Below, one piece after another: positions 5,441-12,643 of a stretch of DNA of 44,459 bases; the stretch's first letter is position 1; every line of letters begins with the position of its first letter. The notes under the pieces are model-generated. The model saw only the letters and a list, made by a program, of their open reading frames with translations, was not told where the DNA came from and did no database searches. Source of the DNA: Patescibacteria group bacterium (lineage in GTDB: Bacteria > Patescibacteriota > Microgenomatia > UBA1406 > GWC2-37-13); NCBI GenBank assembly GCA_023381015.1, contig JAMCTE010000021.1, positions 1 through 44,459 on the forward strand, given 5' to 3'. Both the position numbers and the translations under genes were made by a program.

Positions 5441-7657
5441 TTATAAATTTATATTGTAGTAAGGAATGTTGTCATTGTTGCAGTCGGTGCAGTACATGCC
5501 GAAGACGCCCTTGATGATGGTTTTTTGTTTCATTTGGGCTCCCGGGTAGTCGGCCGAAGGCGCCAATTTGTCATCAGGAGTTACCGGCACCATCGTGGTC
5601 ATTTTGTTCGGGGTTTTTGGCTCGGTGCCTTTGATGAAATATTCGAAGCGGGCCGGACAGCTCATGTTTCCCGAGGCGTCTTTGGTGGCCACGTCTCCTG
5701 AATCCCAACAGACCTGTTCGCCGACGATGTTTTCCGGCTTCATCGGCCAGAGATCGGGTTGGTTTTTTAGCACATATGTCATCACCTGATTCCAGATGGG
5801 CGCTGCCCCGGTAATTCCTGACGCTAGATAAGGATTCATCGGCGAGTTGTCGTTATTGCCGACCCAGACCGCCGTCAGGAAATTTGGCGTATATCCGATT
5901 GTCCAGTTGTCCCTTTTATCGTCGGTAGTTCCCGTTTTCACGGAAACGGCGTGTCCAGCAACCACCAGTCCGGAATTGGTGCCGAATTCGGCCACTCTGG
6001 CGTTGTTATCTAACAAAATGTGCGAGATCAAAAATGCCGTCTCCGGAGAGATTACCCGTTTGCCGATGATTGATAGAAAACTTGGATAGCTGAGAGGTTT
6101 GCTGACGTCGGGAATATAGTTTGGATCATCAAACTTATAAAGAACTCGGCCGAACTTATCCTCGATTTTTAAAATTCCGTTAAGCTTCTTGGGAATGCCC
6201 CGGTTGGCAAAGGCAGAATAAGCTTGAGCCATTTCCGTCATCCTGACTTCGCCTCCACCCAAAGTCAACGATAGGCCATAGCGGTCAGGTTGGTCAAAAG
6301 TCGTGATCGTAAAAGCAGACGCCGAAGCGACGAAATTTTTCACGCCGTTTAGAGCCAACATCTCGACGGCAGGAATGTTTATGGAATTGCCTAAGGCAAA
6401 ACGCAAGGCTTGCGGTCCGTGGAATTTACCGTCGTAGTTGACGGGGCAATAAGCTTTTGGTTGTCCGGGAGCAGTGAAACAAGTCGGTTCGTCGATGAAG
6501 ATCGAAGCCGGTGTTACCAGGTGGCGCTCTATGCCGACGGCGTAGTTTAGAGGCTTGATCGAGCTACCCGGCTGTCTTAGGGCGGTGGTGACGTTGAAAG
6601 CTCCCGACGGGGTGGCGAAATAATTGACCGATCCGACCATGGCGAGAATCTCACCGGTTGACGGTCTGGTGACGAGGACGCCGGCGTTGGTGACGTTTAG
6701 AGCTCTGCTGTCTTTGGCGATTTCGTCTTTGACGATCTGTTCGGCTTTTTCCTGGGTGTTCAAATCAAGAGTCGTCGTCACCTTAAGGCCTCCCTGTTCG
6801 ACCGTATCCGCCCCGTATTTTTGCTCGAGTTGCTGTTTGATGTAAAAGACAAAATGGGGCGCTTTGATGGTGTCGTGAAGGGGTTTGATGTCGAGTTTTT
6901 GATTGACGGCCTGGTCGTAGCTCTTTTGATCGATCATCTTCTGCTCGAGCATTTTTTTCAGGACAGTATCCTTTCTGGCAAAGGAAACGTCGGGGTTAAG
7001 ATATGGAGAATAAAGCGATGGCGCCTGGGGTAGTCCGGCCAAGAAGGCCGCCTCGGCCAGCGTCAGTTTTTTGGCTGGTTTTTCAAAATAAAGCTCACTG
7101 GCTTCTTCTATTCCGTAGGCGGTTCCGCCATAGGGAACCTGATTGAGGTACATTTCCAGGATTTCGTTCTTGGTGTAGATTTTTTCAGCCCAGGTTGCCA
7201 AAATGATTTCCCTGATTTTTCTCGTAATCGTCCTCTCCGGAGTCAACAAGGTCAATTTAATCAACTGTTGCGTCAAGGTTGATCCTCCTTGAATTTGCCT
7301 GGTCAGTATCGTATCCCTAATTGCCCGCAGGACTCCTCCCAAAAAATAAACCCCGCCGTGGTTGTAGAAATCTTTGTCTTCGATGGCGATCGTCGCTTCG
7401 CCGACATATTTCGGCAGGTCCTTTAGTTTGACCGGCGTCCGATTTTGTTCTTTATAGACAGAATAAAGGAGTTTTCCGTTGCGGTCGAGGATCTGGGTTG
7501 ACAAGGGTGTCGCTTGAAAGTTTTTTAATTTATAAGGATTAGGTAGGTTATAGAAAATGACAAACATCAGATAAAAAAATATTGCCAATAAGGTAAGGAG
7601 AATGATATTTCTTTTTCTTTTTTTGACGATTGCTTTTATGTCAGTGATGTTTTTCAT
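5441..7657 (-). CDS. Class A penicillin-binding protein (PBP1A-type)
   Basis: A 738-residue bifunctional peptidoglycan synthase. One N-terminal membrane anchor (about 17-37) is followed by a GT51 glycosyltransferase domain ('AIEDKDFYNHGG', 'QGGSTLTQQLIKL', 'EMYLNQVPYGG'). The transpeptidase domain carries SxxK 'GSSIKPLNYA' (Ser near 366), SxN 'GNSINIPA' and KTG 'SVKTGTTDD'. It polymerises lipid II and cross-links stem peptides outside the membrane. The C-terminus ends in a Cys-containing tail ('MYCTDCNN'), which could bind metal or form a disulfide. Its start overlaps metG by 4 bp. It supplies the wall polymerase for the precursor pathway encoded further along. Confidence 0.96.
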   Translation of the reverse strand: MKNITDIKAIVKKRKRNIILLTLLAIFFYLMFVIFYNLPNPYKLKNFQATPLSTQILDRNGKLLYSVYKEQNRTPVKLKDLPKYVGEATIAIEDKDFYNHGGVYFLGGVLRAIRDTILTRQIQGGSTLTQQLIKLTLLTPERTITRKIREIILATWAEKIYTKNEILEMYLNQVPYGGTAYGIEEASELYFEKPAKKLTLAEAAFLAGLPQAPSLYSPYLNPDVSFARKDTVLKKMLEQKMIDQKSYDQAVNQKLDIKPLHDTIKAPHFVFYIKQQLEQKYGADTVEQGGLKVTTTLDLNTQEKAEQIVKDEIAKDSRALNVTNAGVLVTRPSTGEILAMVGSVNYFATPSGAFNVTTALRQPGSSIKPLNYAVGIERHLVTPASIFIDEPTCFTAPGQPKAYCPVNYDGKFHGPQALRFALGNSINIPAVEMLALNGVKNFVASASAFTITTFDQPDRYGLSLTLGGGEVRMTEMAQAYSAFANRGIPKKLNGILKIEDKFGRVLYKFDDPNYIPDVSKPLSYPSFLSIIGKRVISPETAFLISHILLDNNARVAEFGTNSGLVVAGHAVSVKTGTTDDKRDNWTIGYTPNFLTAVWVGNNDNSPMNPYLASGITGAAPIWNQVMTYVLKNQPDLWPMKPENIVGEQVCWDSGDVATKDASGNMSCPARFEYFIKGTEPKTPNKMTTMVPVTPDDKLAPSADYPGAQMKQKTIIKGVFGMYCTDCNNDNIPYYNINL

Positions 7658-9072
7658 TTTAATCTAGGAAACAATGGCGGCAGTTTCTTAATTTTACCAC
7701 CGCTCGCGTTGACGATTTTTTCCGAAGTTTCCGGCAAAAATGGCGCCAGCTGCCAGCCGACTTTTTTTAGCGTCTTAAAACATTCTAATAAAAAATTTTT
7801 CCTTTCTGAAGTGGTTTTTTTCCATGGGGCAAAGTCGTCAATGGTTTTGTTAAGGGTTTTTATCTGTTTCCAAATGTCTTCAAGAATTAAATTAAACTGG
7901 AAATTACTAAATAATTGGACCGTTTGAACGCCATATTTTTCACCGACTCGGTGTGTAATTATGGTCAGATTATCTTTTTCGCCGAGGTTGGTCAAGCGGG
8001 AGGCGAGGTTGCCCAGTTCATTGGCCAAATCTGAGTTGTTTATTTCTTCCATTCGCTTATAGGAAAAATCGCCGTCTTCCGTCGGCGGTATTTCTTTCAA
8101 AAGATAGTAGCGGACCGGGTCGGTGCCGTATTTTTTTACCAGGTCGAAAGGATTAATGACGTTTCCTAGGCTTTTGCTCATCTTCTGACCGTTGGAAGTG
8201 ATGAAACCATGGATGAAAACCTGTTTGGAATTCGGCAGTCCGGCCGACATCAACATCGCTTGCCAGATGGCGGTTTGTTGACGCAGATTATCCTTACCGG
8301 CGACTTGCGTTCCCGGCCACCATTTGGAAAATTCCCGATTTTTTTTTGGCCAACCAAGAGTGGAAATATAAAAAACCAAGGCGTCAAACCAGACGTACAT
8401 GACGTGGTCGGAATCTCCCGGGACGTCGACTCCCCAAGGCATCTTTTTTTTCAATCTGGAAACGCTAAAATCCTCGAGCCCTTTTTGGACAAAGGTCCTT
8501 ATTTCCAACTGACGGTTTTTCGGGACGACAAAATCAGGGTTGCTATCATAAAACTCAAGAAGTTTTTTTTGATATTTTGAAAAACGGAAAAAATAGTTTT
8601 CTTCCTCGTAATTTTCAATTTTCAGGTTGGGGTGGATGGGGCATTTGCCGTCGACCAACTCCGAGTCGGTTTTTTCAAGTTCGCAGCCGACGCAGTATTT
8701 GATCCGGTAGTTTTTTTTGTAGATGTCGCCGTTTTTATAGCAGAGTTTCCAGAATTCTTGGGCCGCCTCTTGGTGGCTTGGGTCGGTTGTTCTGATGAAG
8801 TGGGTCGTTGACAGATTGAGAGCGAGCTTCATCTTGTCGAATTTTTTGGCATAGCCGTCGCAGTAGGATAACGGGTCTTTGTTGGATTCGATGGCCTTGC
8901 GATAGATCTTCAGGCCGTGTTCGTCGGTCCCGAAACCAAAAGCGACGTCTTCACCTAATTGGCGGTAAAATCTGGCCATAGCATCGGCCTGAACGATTTC
9001 CAGGGCAAACCCGATATGGGGGTCAGCGTTGACATAAGGAGCAGTAGTAGTAATATAATAGTTTTTTTTCAT
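7654..9072 (-). CDS. metG: Methionyl-tRNA synthetase
   Basis: A 472-residue class Ia synthetase. It has the N-terminal signature 'TTAPYVNADPHIGFALE' (HIGH equivalent PHIG), a connective domain with one Cys pair 'KYCVGCE' and a partner 'GKCPIHP' that may form a single zinc site, and 'GQKMSKSLGNVINP' (KMSKS). The anticodon-binding helical domain is present, with 'NELGNLASRLTN' at its start. No C-terminal Trbp111-like domain is attached, as in short bacterial MetRS. It charges tRNA-Met. It follows the small membrane protein by 4 bp and overlaps the PBP gene by 4 bp. Confidence 0.96.
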   Translation of the reverse strand: MKKNYYITTTAPYVNADPHIGFALEIVQADAMARFYRQLGEDVAFGFGTDEHGLKIYRKAIESNKDPLSYCDGYAKKFDKMKLALNLSTTHFIRTTDPSHQEAAQEFWKLCYKNGDIYKKNYRIKYCVGCELEKTDSELVDGKCPIHPNLKIENYEEENYFFRFSKYQKKLLEFYDSNPDFVVPKNRQLEIRTFVQKGLEDFSVSRLKKKMPWGVDVPGDSDHVMYVWFDALVFYISTLGWPKKNREFSKWWPGTQVAGKDNLRQQTAIWQAMLMSAGLPNSKQVFIHGFITSNGQKMSKSLGNVINPFDLVKKYGTDPVRYYLLKEIPPTEDGDFSYKRMEEINNSDLANELGNLASRLTNLGEKDNLTIITHRVGEKYGVQTVQLFSNFQFNLILEDIWKQIKTLNKTIDDFAPWKKTTSERKNFLLECFKTLKKVGWQLAPFLPETSEKIVNASGGKIKKLPPLFPRLK

Positions 9073-9076
9073 CCTT

Positions 9077-9352
9077 CTATTTTAACAGAATTAAAATGCC
9101 AACGAATAAACTAATAGTGAGAACGACATTGACGGGATCAAACAACTTTAGGGAGAGTAGGCAAAGGACGGTAAAAATCAACAAGGAACCAAGGAAAGCA
9201 TATTTTAAAGAAGAAGCGACTGATTTTAAAACCCAGAAGATCGTCAAAGAGGTTAGGACAATCAAAAGAAGGATAATAGACCAATGGAACGGAGGGACGT
9301 AATAGATTACGCCGGCGATGGCAAGCAGCAAAAAAAGTATTGCAACTAACAT
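9077..9352 (-). CDS. Small three-helix membrane protein, function unknown
   Basis: A 91-residue, very hydrophobic protein with about three to four membrane spans (roughly 2-19, 25-43, 50-68 and 72-90), separated by short loops such as 'PPFHW' and 'LKLFDPV'. I recognise no family. It is the first gene of the metG-PBP operon: it has its own consensus promoter (9361-9389) with a -10 box 8 bp before the ATG, and metG starts 4 bp after its stop. This supports a real gene over the competing plus-strand frame, which has no promoter and is rich in Lys/Arg from reading the hydrophobic strand backwards. Confidence 0.7.
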   Translation of the reverse strand: MLVAILFLLLAIAGVIYYVPPFHWSIILLLIVLTSLTIFWVLKSVASSLKYAFLGSLLIFTVLCLLSLKLFDPVNVVLTISLFVGILILLK

Positions 9353-9368
9353 AATGATCTATTATAAT
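9340..9368 (+). promoter_or_regulatory. rpsO promoter
   Basis: TTGCAA (9340-9345), a 17-bp spacer and TATAAT (9363-9368), a perfect -10 box, 14 bp before the rpsO ATG. The 5' UTR would be only about 8 nt. The -10 box overlaps the -10 box of the opposing promoter by four bases. Confidence 0.8.
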
Positions 9369-9389
9369 GATAACTTGTTTCTATGACAA
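9361..9389 (-). promoter_or_regulatory. Promoter of the membrane protein-metG-PBP operon
   Basis: On the minus strand TTGTCA (9389-9384), a 17-bp spacer and TATAAT (9366-9361), 8 bp before the ATG at 9352, predicting a leaderless mRNA. Its -35 box covers the rpsO start codon, and its -10 box shares ATTATAAT with the rpsO promoter, so the two promoters should compete. Confidence 0.78.
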
Positions 9390-9652
9390 AATTACCAGAC
9401 GACAAGCAGAAAATCATCACAAAATTCGCCCAAGGCAAAGGCGACACCGGTTCTCCCGAGGTTCAGGCAGCCCTTTTGAGTTTTAAAATCGACAAGTTGG
9501 CCGAACATCTGGACATCAACAAAAAGGACAACCATTCGCGTCGCGGTCTCCTCAAAGTCATCGCCAAAAGAAGAAGAATTCTCAACTATTTACAGAAACT
9601 AGACGAAAAAAGATATAAAAAGCTTGTCAAAGAACTGGGGTTAAAAAAGTAA
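9383..9652 (+). CDS. rpsO: Ribosomal protein S15
   Basis: Exactly 89 residues, the usual length. It has the family signature 'GDTGSPEVQAALLSFKIDKL', 'HSRRGLLKVIAKRRRILNYL' and a Lys-rich end. S15 binds 16S rRNA helices 20-22 early in 30S assembly. It is followed 28 bp later by pnp, the conserved rpsO-pnp pair of most bacteria. It is transcribed from the promoter at 9340-9368 with a very short 5' UTR, leaving no room for the S15 autoregulatory pseudoknot known in E. coli. Confidence 0.98.
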   Translation: MTKLPDDKQKIITKFAQGKGDTGSPEVQAALLSFKIDKLAEHLDINKKDNHSRRGLLKVIAKRRRILNYLQKLDEKRYKKLVKELGLKK

Positions 9653-9680
9653 TTTCGTATTAAAAATTAAAAATCTCCAA

Positions 9681-11768
9681 GTGAATATTATTGAAGAATC
9701 TTGCGAAATTGATGGTCAAAAGTTGACGTTGCAGTTTGGTAAATTGGCCCAGGCGGTCGATACTTCGGTTTACGCCACATTAGGCGATACCGCGGTCTTG
9801 GTCACGGTGGCAATCGGTCCGGAAAATCCCAACCTCGATTATTTTCCTTTGTCAGTCGAATACGCCGAGAAGCTTTATGCCGGCGGTTTGATCAAGGGTT
9901 CCCGCTGGATCAAAAGGGAGGGTCGGCCCTCTGATGACGCGGTTTTGACCGGTAGATTGATCGACCGTTCCATCAGGCCATTATTTCCCAAGACATATAA
10001 AAAACAAGTTCAGGTGGTTGTAACGCTTTTGTCGATCGACGGCAACAACGCTCCGGAGATATTGGCTTCGATTGCGACTTCGGCGGCTCTGGCAGTGTCT
10101 TCGATACCTTGGGCAGGCCCGATTTCTACGATCCGCATCGGTTACGTTACTTCTTCGGAAAATCAGGAAACCGGTTTTGTCTTGAATCCGACGGAAACCG
10201 AGCAAGGATTTTCTTCTTTGGATTTGGTGGTGTCTTCAACAAAGGAAAAAGTCCTGATGATCGAAACCAAAGCAAACATGGTCAAAGACGACATCATCCA
10301 GGAAGGAATAGAAATGGCCAAGAAGGAAAACAAAAAGATCATTGATTTTATAGAAAAAGTCGTCAGTAAGGTCGGCAAGAAAAAAGACGTCGCTCCTGAG
10401 GAAGCCAACCATTCGGAAATACTGGCCTTGATCAAAGGCAAGTATGCCAAACCGGTGGCCGATGCTGTTAAACAGGCAGCTGAGACAGCAGGAAGCGAAG
10501 ACAAGATGCTTCAAGAAATTGTCACTTCTATTTATGAGGATCTTGACAAGAAGTTTGACGTCAAGCAGATCTTGGCGACGATTACAAAAAATAACTACGA
10601 GAATATCAAAAAAAATATCCTGCAAAAGAAAGCCCGACCTGACGGTAGGAAAGTCGACCAGGTCAGAAGTCTTCACGTCGAGGTTTCAGTTTTACCAAGG
10701 ACTCATGGCAGCGCTTTATTTCAAAGGGGACAGACTCAGGTGCTTTCGATCACCACTCTTGGTTCGACGACCTTGGAACAGCTGATAGAAGGACCAGAAG
10801 GCAAAGAAGCAAAAAGATACATCCATCACTATTCGGACGGACCATATTCGTATGGGCAGGTTGGCAGGATGATGGGTCCGTCGCGGCGCGCCATTGGTCA
10901 CGGCGCTTTGGCCGAAAAAGCCATCGAACCGGTGCTGCCGACGAGCGATGAATTTCCTTATGCGATTCGCGTCGTTTCGGAAATCCTGGCGGAAAACGGC
11001 TCCTCCTCTATGGGAAGCGTATGCGGTTCGTCGCTGTCCTTGATGGACGCCGGCGTACCTCTCAAAGCCGCCGTTGCCGGAGTGGCCATGGGACTGATGA
11101 GTCAGTCTGACGACGAATACGTTGTTTTGACGGATATCGTTGGCTTGGAAGATTTTTCCGGAGAGATGGACTTCAAAATTGCCGGTACGGCAGAAGGAAT
11201 CACCGCCATTCAACTTGACGTCAAAAACAAAGGTTTGACTTCCAAAATGATCAAAGACATCTTCACTCAAGGCAAGAAAGCCAGGCTGGAAATATTGGCG
11301 GCGATGAACAAGGTCATAGAAAAACCAAGAAAAGAGATTTCCCGTTATGCGCCGAAGGTCGTCGTTTTGACTCCACCCGCCGATAAGATCGGAGAGATCA
11401 TCGGACCGGGAGGCAAGAATATTCGCGCTTTGATCGCCAAAACGCAAACCGAGATCAACGTTGACGACGACGGAAAAGTGACAGTAAGCGGTTTGGACCG
11501 GATCAAGGTCGACGAAGCCGTTGCCTATATCAATAACATCACTCGGGTCGTCGAGGTCGGTGAAGAGTTTGAGGGCGAGGTAAAAAGGATCCTCCAGTTT
11601 GGCGCTTTCGTCGAATTCGCGCCGGGGAAAGAAGGCTTGGTACACGTTTCCAAGATGGGAAAAGGGTTTGTCAAAAATCCTTACGACGTCGTCAAGATCG
11701 GACAAAAGGTCAAAGTGAAAGTCTATCAAATCGACAATCTCGGAAGGATCAATCTCCAGATGATATAA
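9681..11768 (+). CDS. pnp: Polynucleotide phosphorylase
   Basis: A 695-residue protein with the full PNPase order: first RNase PH domain, all-alpha linker, second RNase PH domain ('EILAENGSSSMGSVCGSSLSL', the catalytic site), a KH domain with 'IIGPGGKNIRALI' near residue 575, and a C-terminal S1 domain ('EGEVKRILQFGAFVEF'). The trimer degrades RNA 3' to 5' with phosphate. The start is a GTG at 9681 without a Shine-Dalgarno sequence. It lies downstream of rpsO and probably shares its promoter. A RAYT element is inserted only a few bases after the stop. Confidence 0.98.
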   Translation: MNIIEESCEIDGQKLTLQFGKLAQAVDTSVYATLGDTAVLVTVAIGPENPNLDYFPLSVEYAEKLYAGGLIKGSRWIKREGRPSDDAVLTGRLIDRSIRPLFPKTYKKQVQVVVTLLSIDGNNAPEILASIATSAALAVSSIPWAGPISTIRIGYVTSSENQETGFVLNPTETEQGFSSLDLVVSSTKEKVLMIETKANMVKDDIIQEGIEMAKKENKKIIDFIEKVVSKVGKKKDVAPEEANHSEILALIKGKYAKPVADAVKQAAETAGSEDKMLQEIVTSIYEDLDKKFDVKQILATITKNNYENIKKNILQKKARPDGRKVDQVRSLHVEVSVLPRTHGSALFQRGQTQVLSITTLGSTTLEQLIEGPEGKEAKRYIHHYSDGPYSYGQVGRMMGPSRRAIGHGALAEKAIEPVLPTSDEFPYAIRVVSEILAENGSSSMGSVCGSSLSLMDAGVPLKAAVAGVAMGLMSQSDDEYVVLTDIVGLEDFSGEMDFKIAGTAEGITAIQLDVKNKGLTSKMIKDIFTQGKKARLEILAAMNKVIEKPRKEISRYAPKVVVLTPPADKIGEIIGPGGKNIRALIAKTQTEINVDDDGKVTVSGLDRIKVDEAVAYINNITRVVEVGEEFEGEVKRILQFGAFVEFAPGKEGLVHVSKMGKGFVKNPYDVVKIGQKVKVKVYQIDNLGRINLQMI

Positions 11769-11773
11769 ATCGA

Positions 11774-11794
11774 GACCACCCGTAGGGTGTACTT
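11774..11794 (+). repeat. REP-like hairpin, left end
   Basis: CACCC-GTA-GGGTG (11777-11789) with flanks GAC and TGTACTT. It lies 6 bp after the pnp stop and directly abuts the transposase stop codon. It is the inverted partner of 12562-12582. It could also serve as an mRNA 3' hairpin for pnp. Confidence 0.75.
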
Positions 11795-12466
11795 CTAGCC
11801 GTCAATAAGCAATTTTTTCATATCATATAGTTTTTGTTGGTGATCGATTTGCGTTGCGTGGAACTTTATAAATTTTTCATTTGATTTGAAGTTGTGTGTC
11901 ATTAAATTAGTATTAATAAATTGATTTTGTTTTTCATTTAAGTACCAGTAATAAGAGCTAAATGGATAATTAATCAACGAAGAAAATTCGATCAGTCGAG
12001 AAGTTATTGGATTTAAGTGAATATATCGGCAAACATGAAGAAATTCTTCTCTTGTTGTAATTCTTCTATATTTGAAACTATTTAGAAAAAGTGAGCCCTC
12101 TCTCTTATTTACTAAATTAAAAAATTTTGCGAAACTGTTTTGAAAATTACTAACAAATTGTCTTATTCCAGTAATTTGAAGTTGTTTAATTAAAAAATGA
12201 AAATGATTTGGCATAAAAGAAAAAGCTAAGAAATCAACAAGCGGTGAAGAAGAATATATTTCTTTAAGGTAAATATTCTTAACATCATCAGTTAATACCT
12301 TAAATTTCGATAATTTAATTCTTTGTTTATAGCGATAATAATTAATAATTTCTAACGCTTTTTTTAAGGTACTTTTATCAAAAATCAATGTTTTAGCAAT
12401 GGACTTATTATAAATATGATAAATTTCACCTGTTGCTATAAAAGGACGTCGAATGGTCATAAACAT
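11795..12466 (-). CDS. REP-associated tyrosine transposase (RAYT, IS200-like Y1 nuclease)
   Basis: A 223-residue HUH endonuclease of the Y1_Tnp family. The metal-binding HUH motif is 'MPNHFHFLIK' (His88, His90). 'CRYIHLNP' carries the Tyr (148) that corresponds to the catalytic Tyr of E. coli TnpA-REP, and 'INYPFSSYYWYL' is the usual C-terminal block. These enzymes nick single-stranded DNA at REP hairpins and attach to the 5' end. The gene is intact and strongly AT-rich in its codon choice, unlike its neighbours. REP-like hairpins lie on both sides. A 37-bp block upstream of its start (12495-12531) resembles sequence upstream of the HTH gene at 25357. Confidence 0.9.
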   Translation of the reverse strand: MFMTIRRPFIATGEIYHIYNKSIAKTLIFDKSTLKKALEIINYYRYKQRIKLSKFKVLTDDVKNIYLKEIYSSSPLVDFLAFSFMPNHFHFLIKQLQITGIRQFVSNFQNSFAKFFNLVNKREGSLFLNSFKYRRITTREEFLHVCRYIHLNPITSRLIEFSSLINYPFSSYYWYLNEKQNQFINTNLMTHNFKSNEKFIKFHATQIDHQQKLYDMKKLLIDG

Positions 12467-12494
12467 ACGTTACGGGTTGTAACTAAAGTATTCA

Positions 12495-12531
12495 ATGGAT
12501 TTTATGCTACAAAATCATATCTTTAGGTTGT
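12495..12531 (-). repeat. 37-bp upstream block shared with the HTH gene, copy 1
   Basis: An ungapped comparison by eye with 25831-25867 gives 29 of 37 identical bases. Both copies lie 28-36 bp upstream of the start codon of an AT-rich minus-strand gene. This may be a shared regulator site or a remnant of the same mobile element. Confidence 0.45.
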
Positions 12532-12561
12532 TGCAATAGTTTATTTTTTTTAATATCAATC

Positions 12562-12597
12562 AAGTACACCCGTAGGGTGGTCTTAAGGTGGTCTTAA
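12562..12597 (-). repeat. REP-like hairpin, right end, with tandem 11-bp repeat
   Basis: CACCC-GTA-GGGTG at 12567-12579 in the opposite orientation to the left end. It is followed by two tandem copies of GGTGGTCTTAA (12576-12586 and 12587-12597), the first overlapping the hairpin. Confidence 0.7.
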
Positions 12598-12607
12598 AGA
12601 GCTGTGG

Positions 12608-12636
12608 TTGATTTTCAGATAGCCTATAAGTAGAAT
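12608..12636 (+). promoter_or_regulatory. ftsK promoter
   Basis: TTGATT (12608-12613), a 17-bp spacer and TAGAAT (12631-12636), 7 bp before the ftsK ATG. The predicted start of transcription falls on or next to the start codon, so the mRNA should be leaderless. Confidence 0.68.
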
Positions 12637-12643
12637 CATTTAT

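Larger units (their letters stand above)
11772..12597. mobile_element. RAYT-REP element downstream of pnp
   Basis: A minus-strand Y1 transposase gene is bracketed by two REP-like hairpins in inverted orientation. The left arm at 11774-11794 and the right arm at 12562-12582 match over 21 bp except in the GTA loop. Each contains CACCCGTAGGGTG. The interior is much more AT-rich than pnp and ftsK on either side, in keeping with recent acquisition. Confidence 0.75.

Noticed and set aside
9096-9302. Plus-strand 68-codon ORF opposite the small membrane protein
   Set aside because: It is the basic-residue shadow of a hydrophobic gene. The minus-strand frame has a promoter and tight spacing to metG.
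10716-11729. Long minus-strand ORF across pnp
   Set aside because: It lies fully within the well-conserved pnp coding sequence in another frame and has no recognisable domain.
11795-12466. RAYT inactivated by loss of its catalytic Tyr
   Set aside because: The position I first suspected is not the catalytic one. The Tyr in 'YIHLNP' (148) matches the catalytic Tyr of E. coli TnpA-REP and is present.
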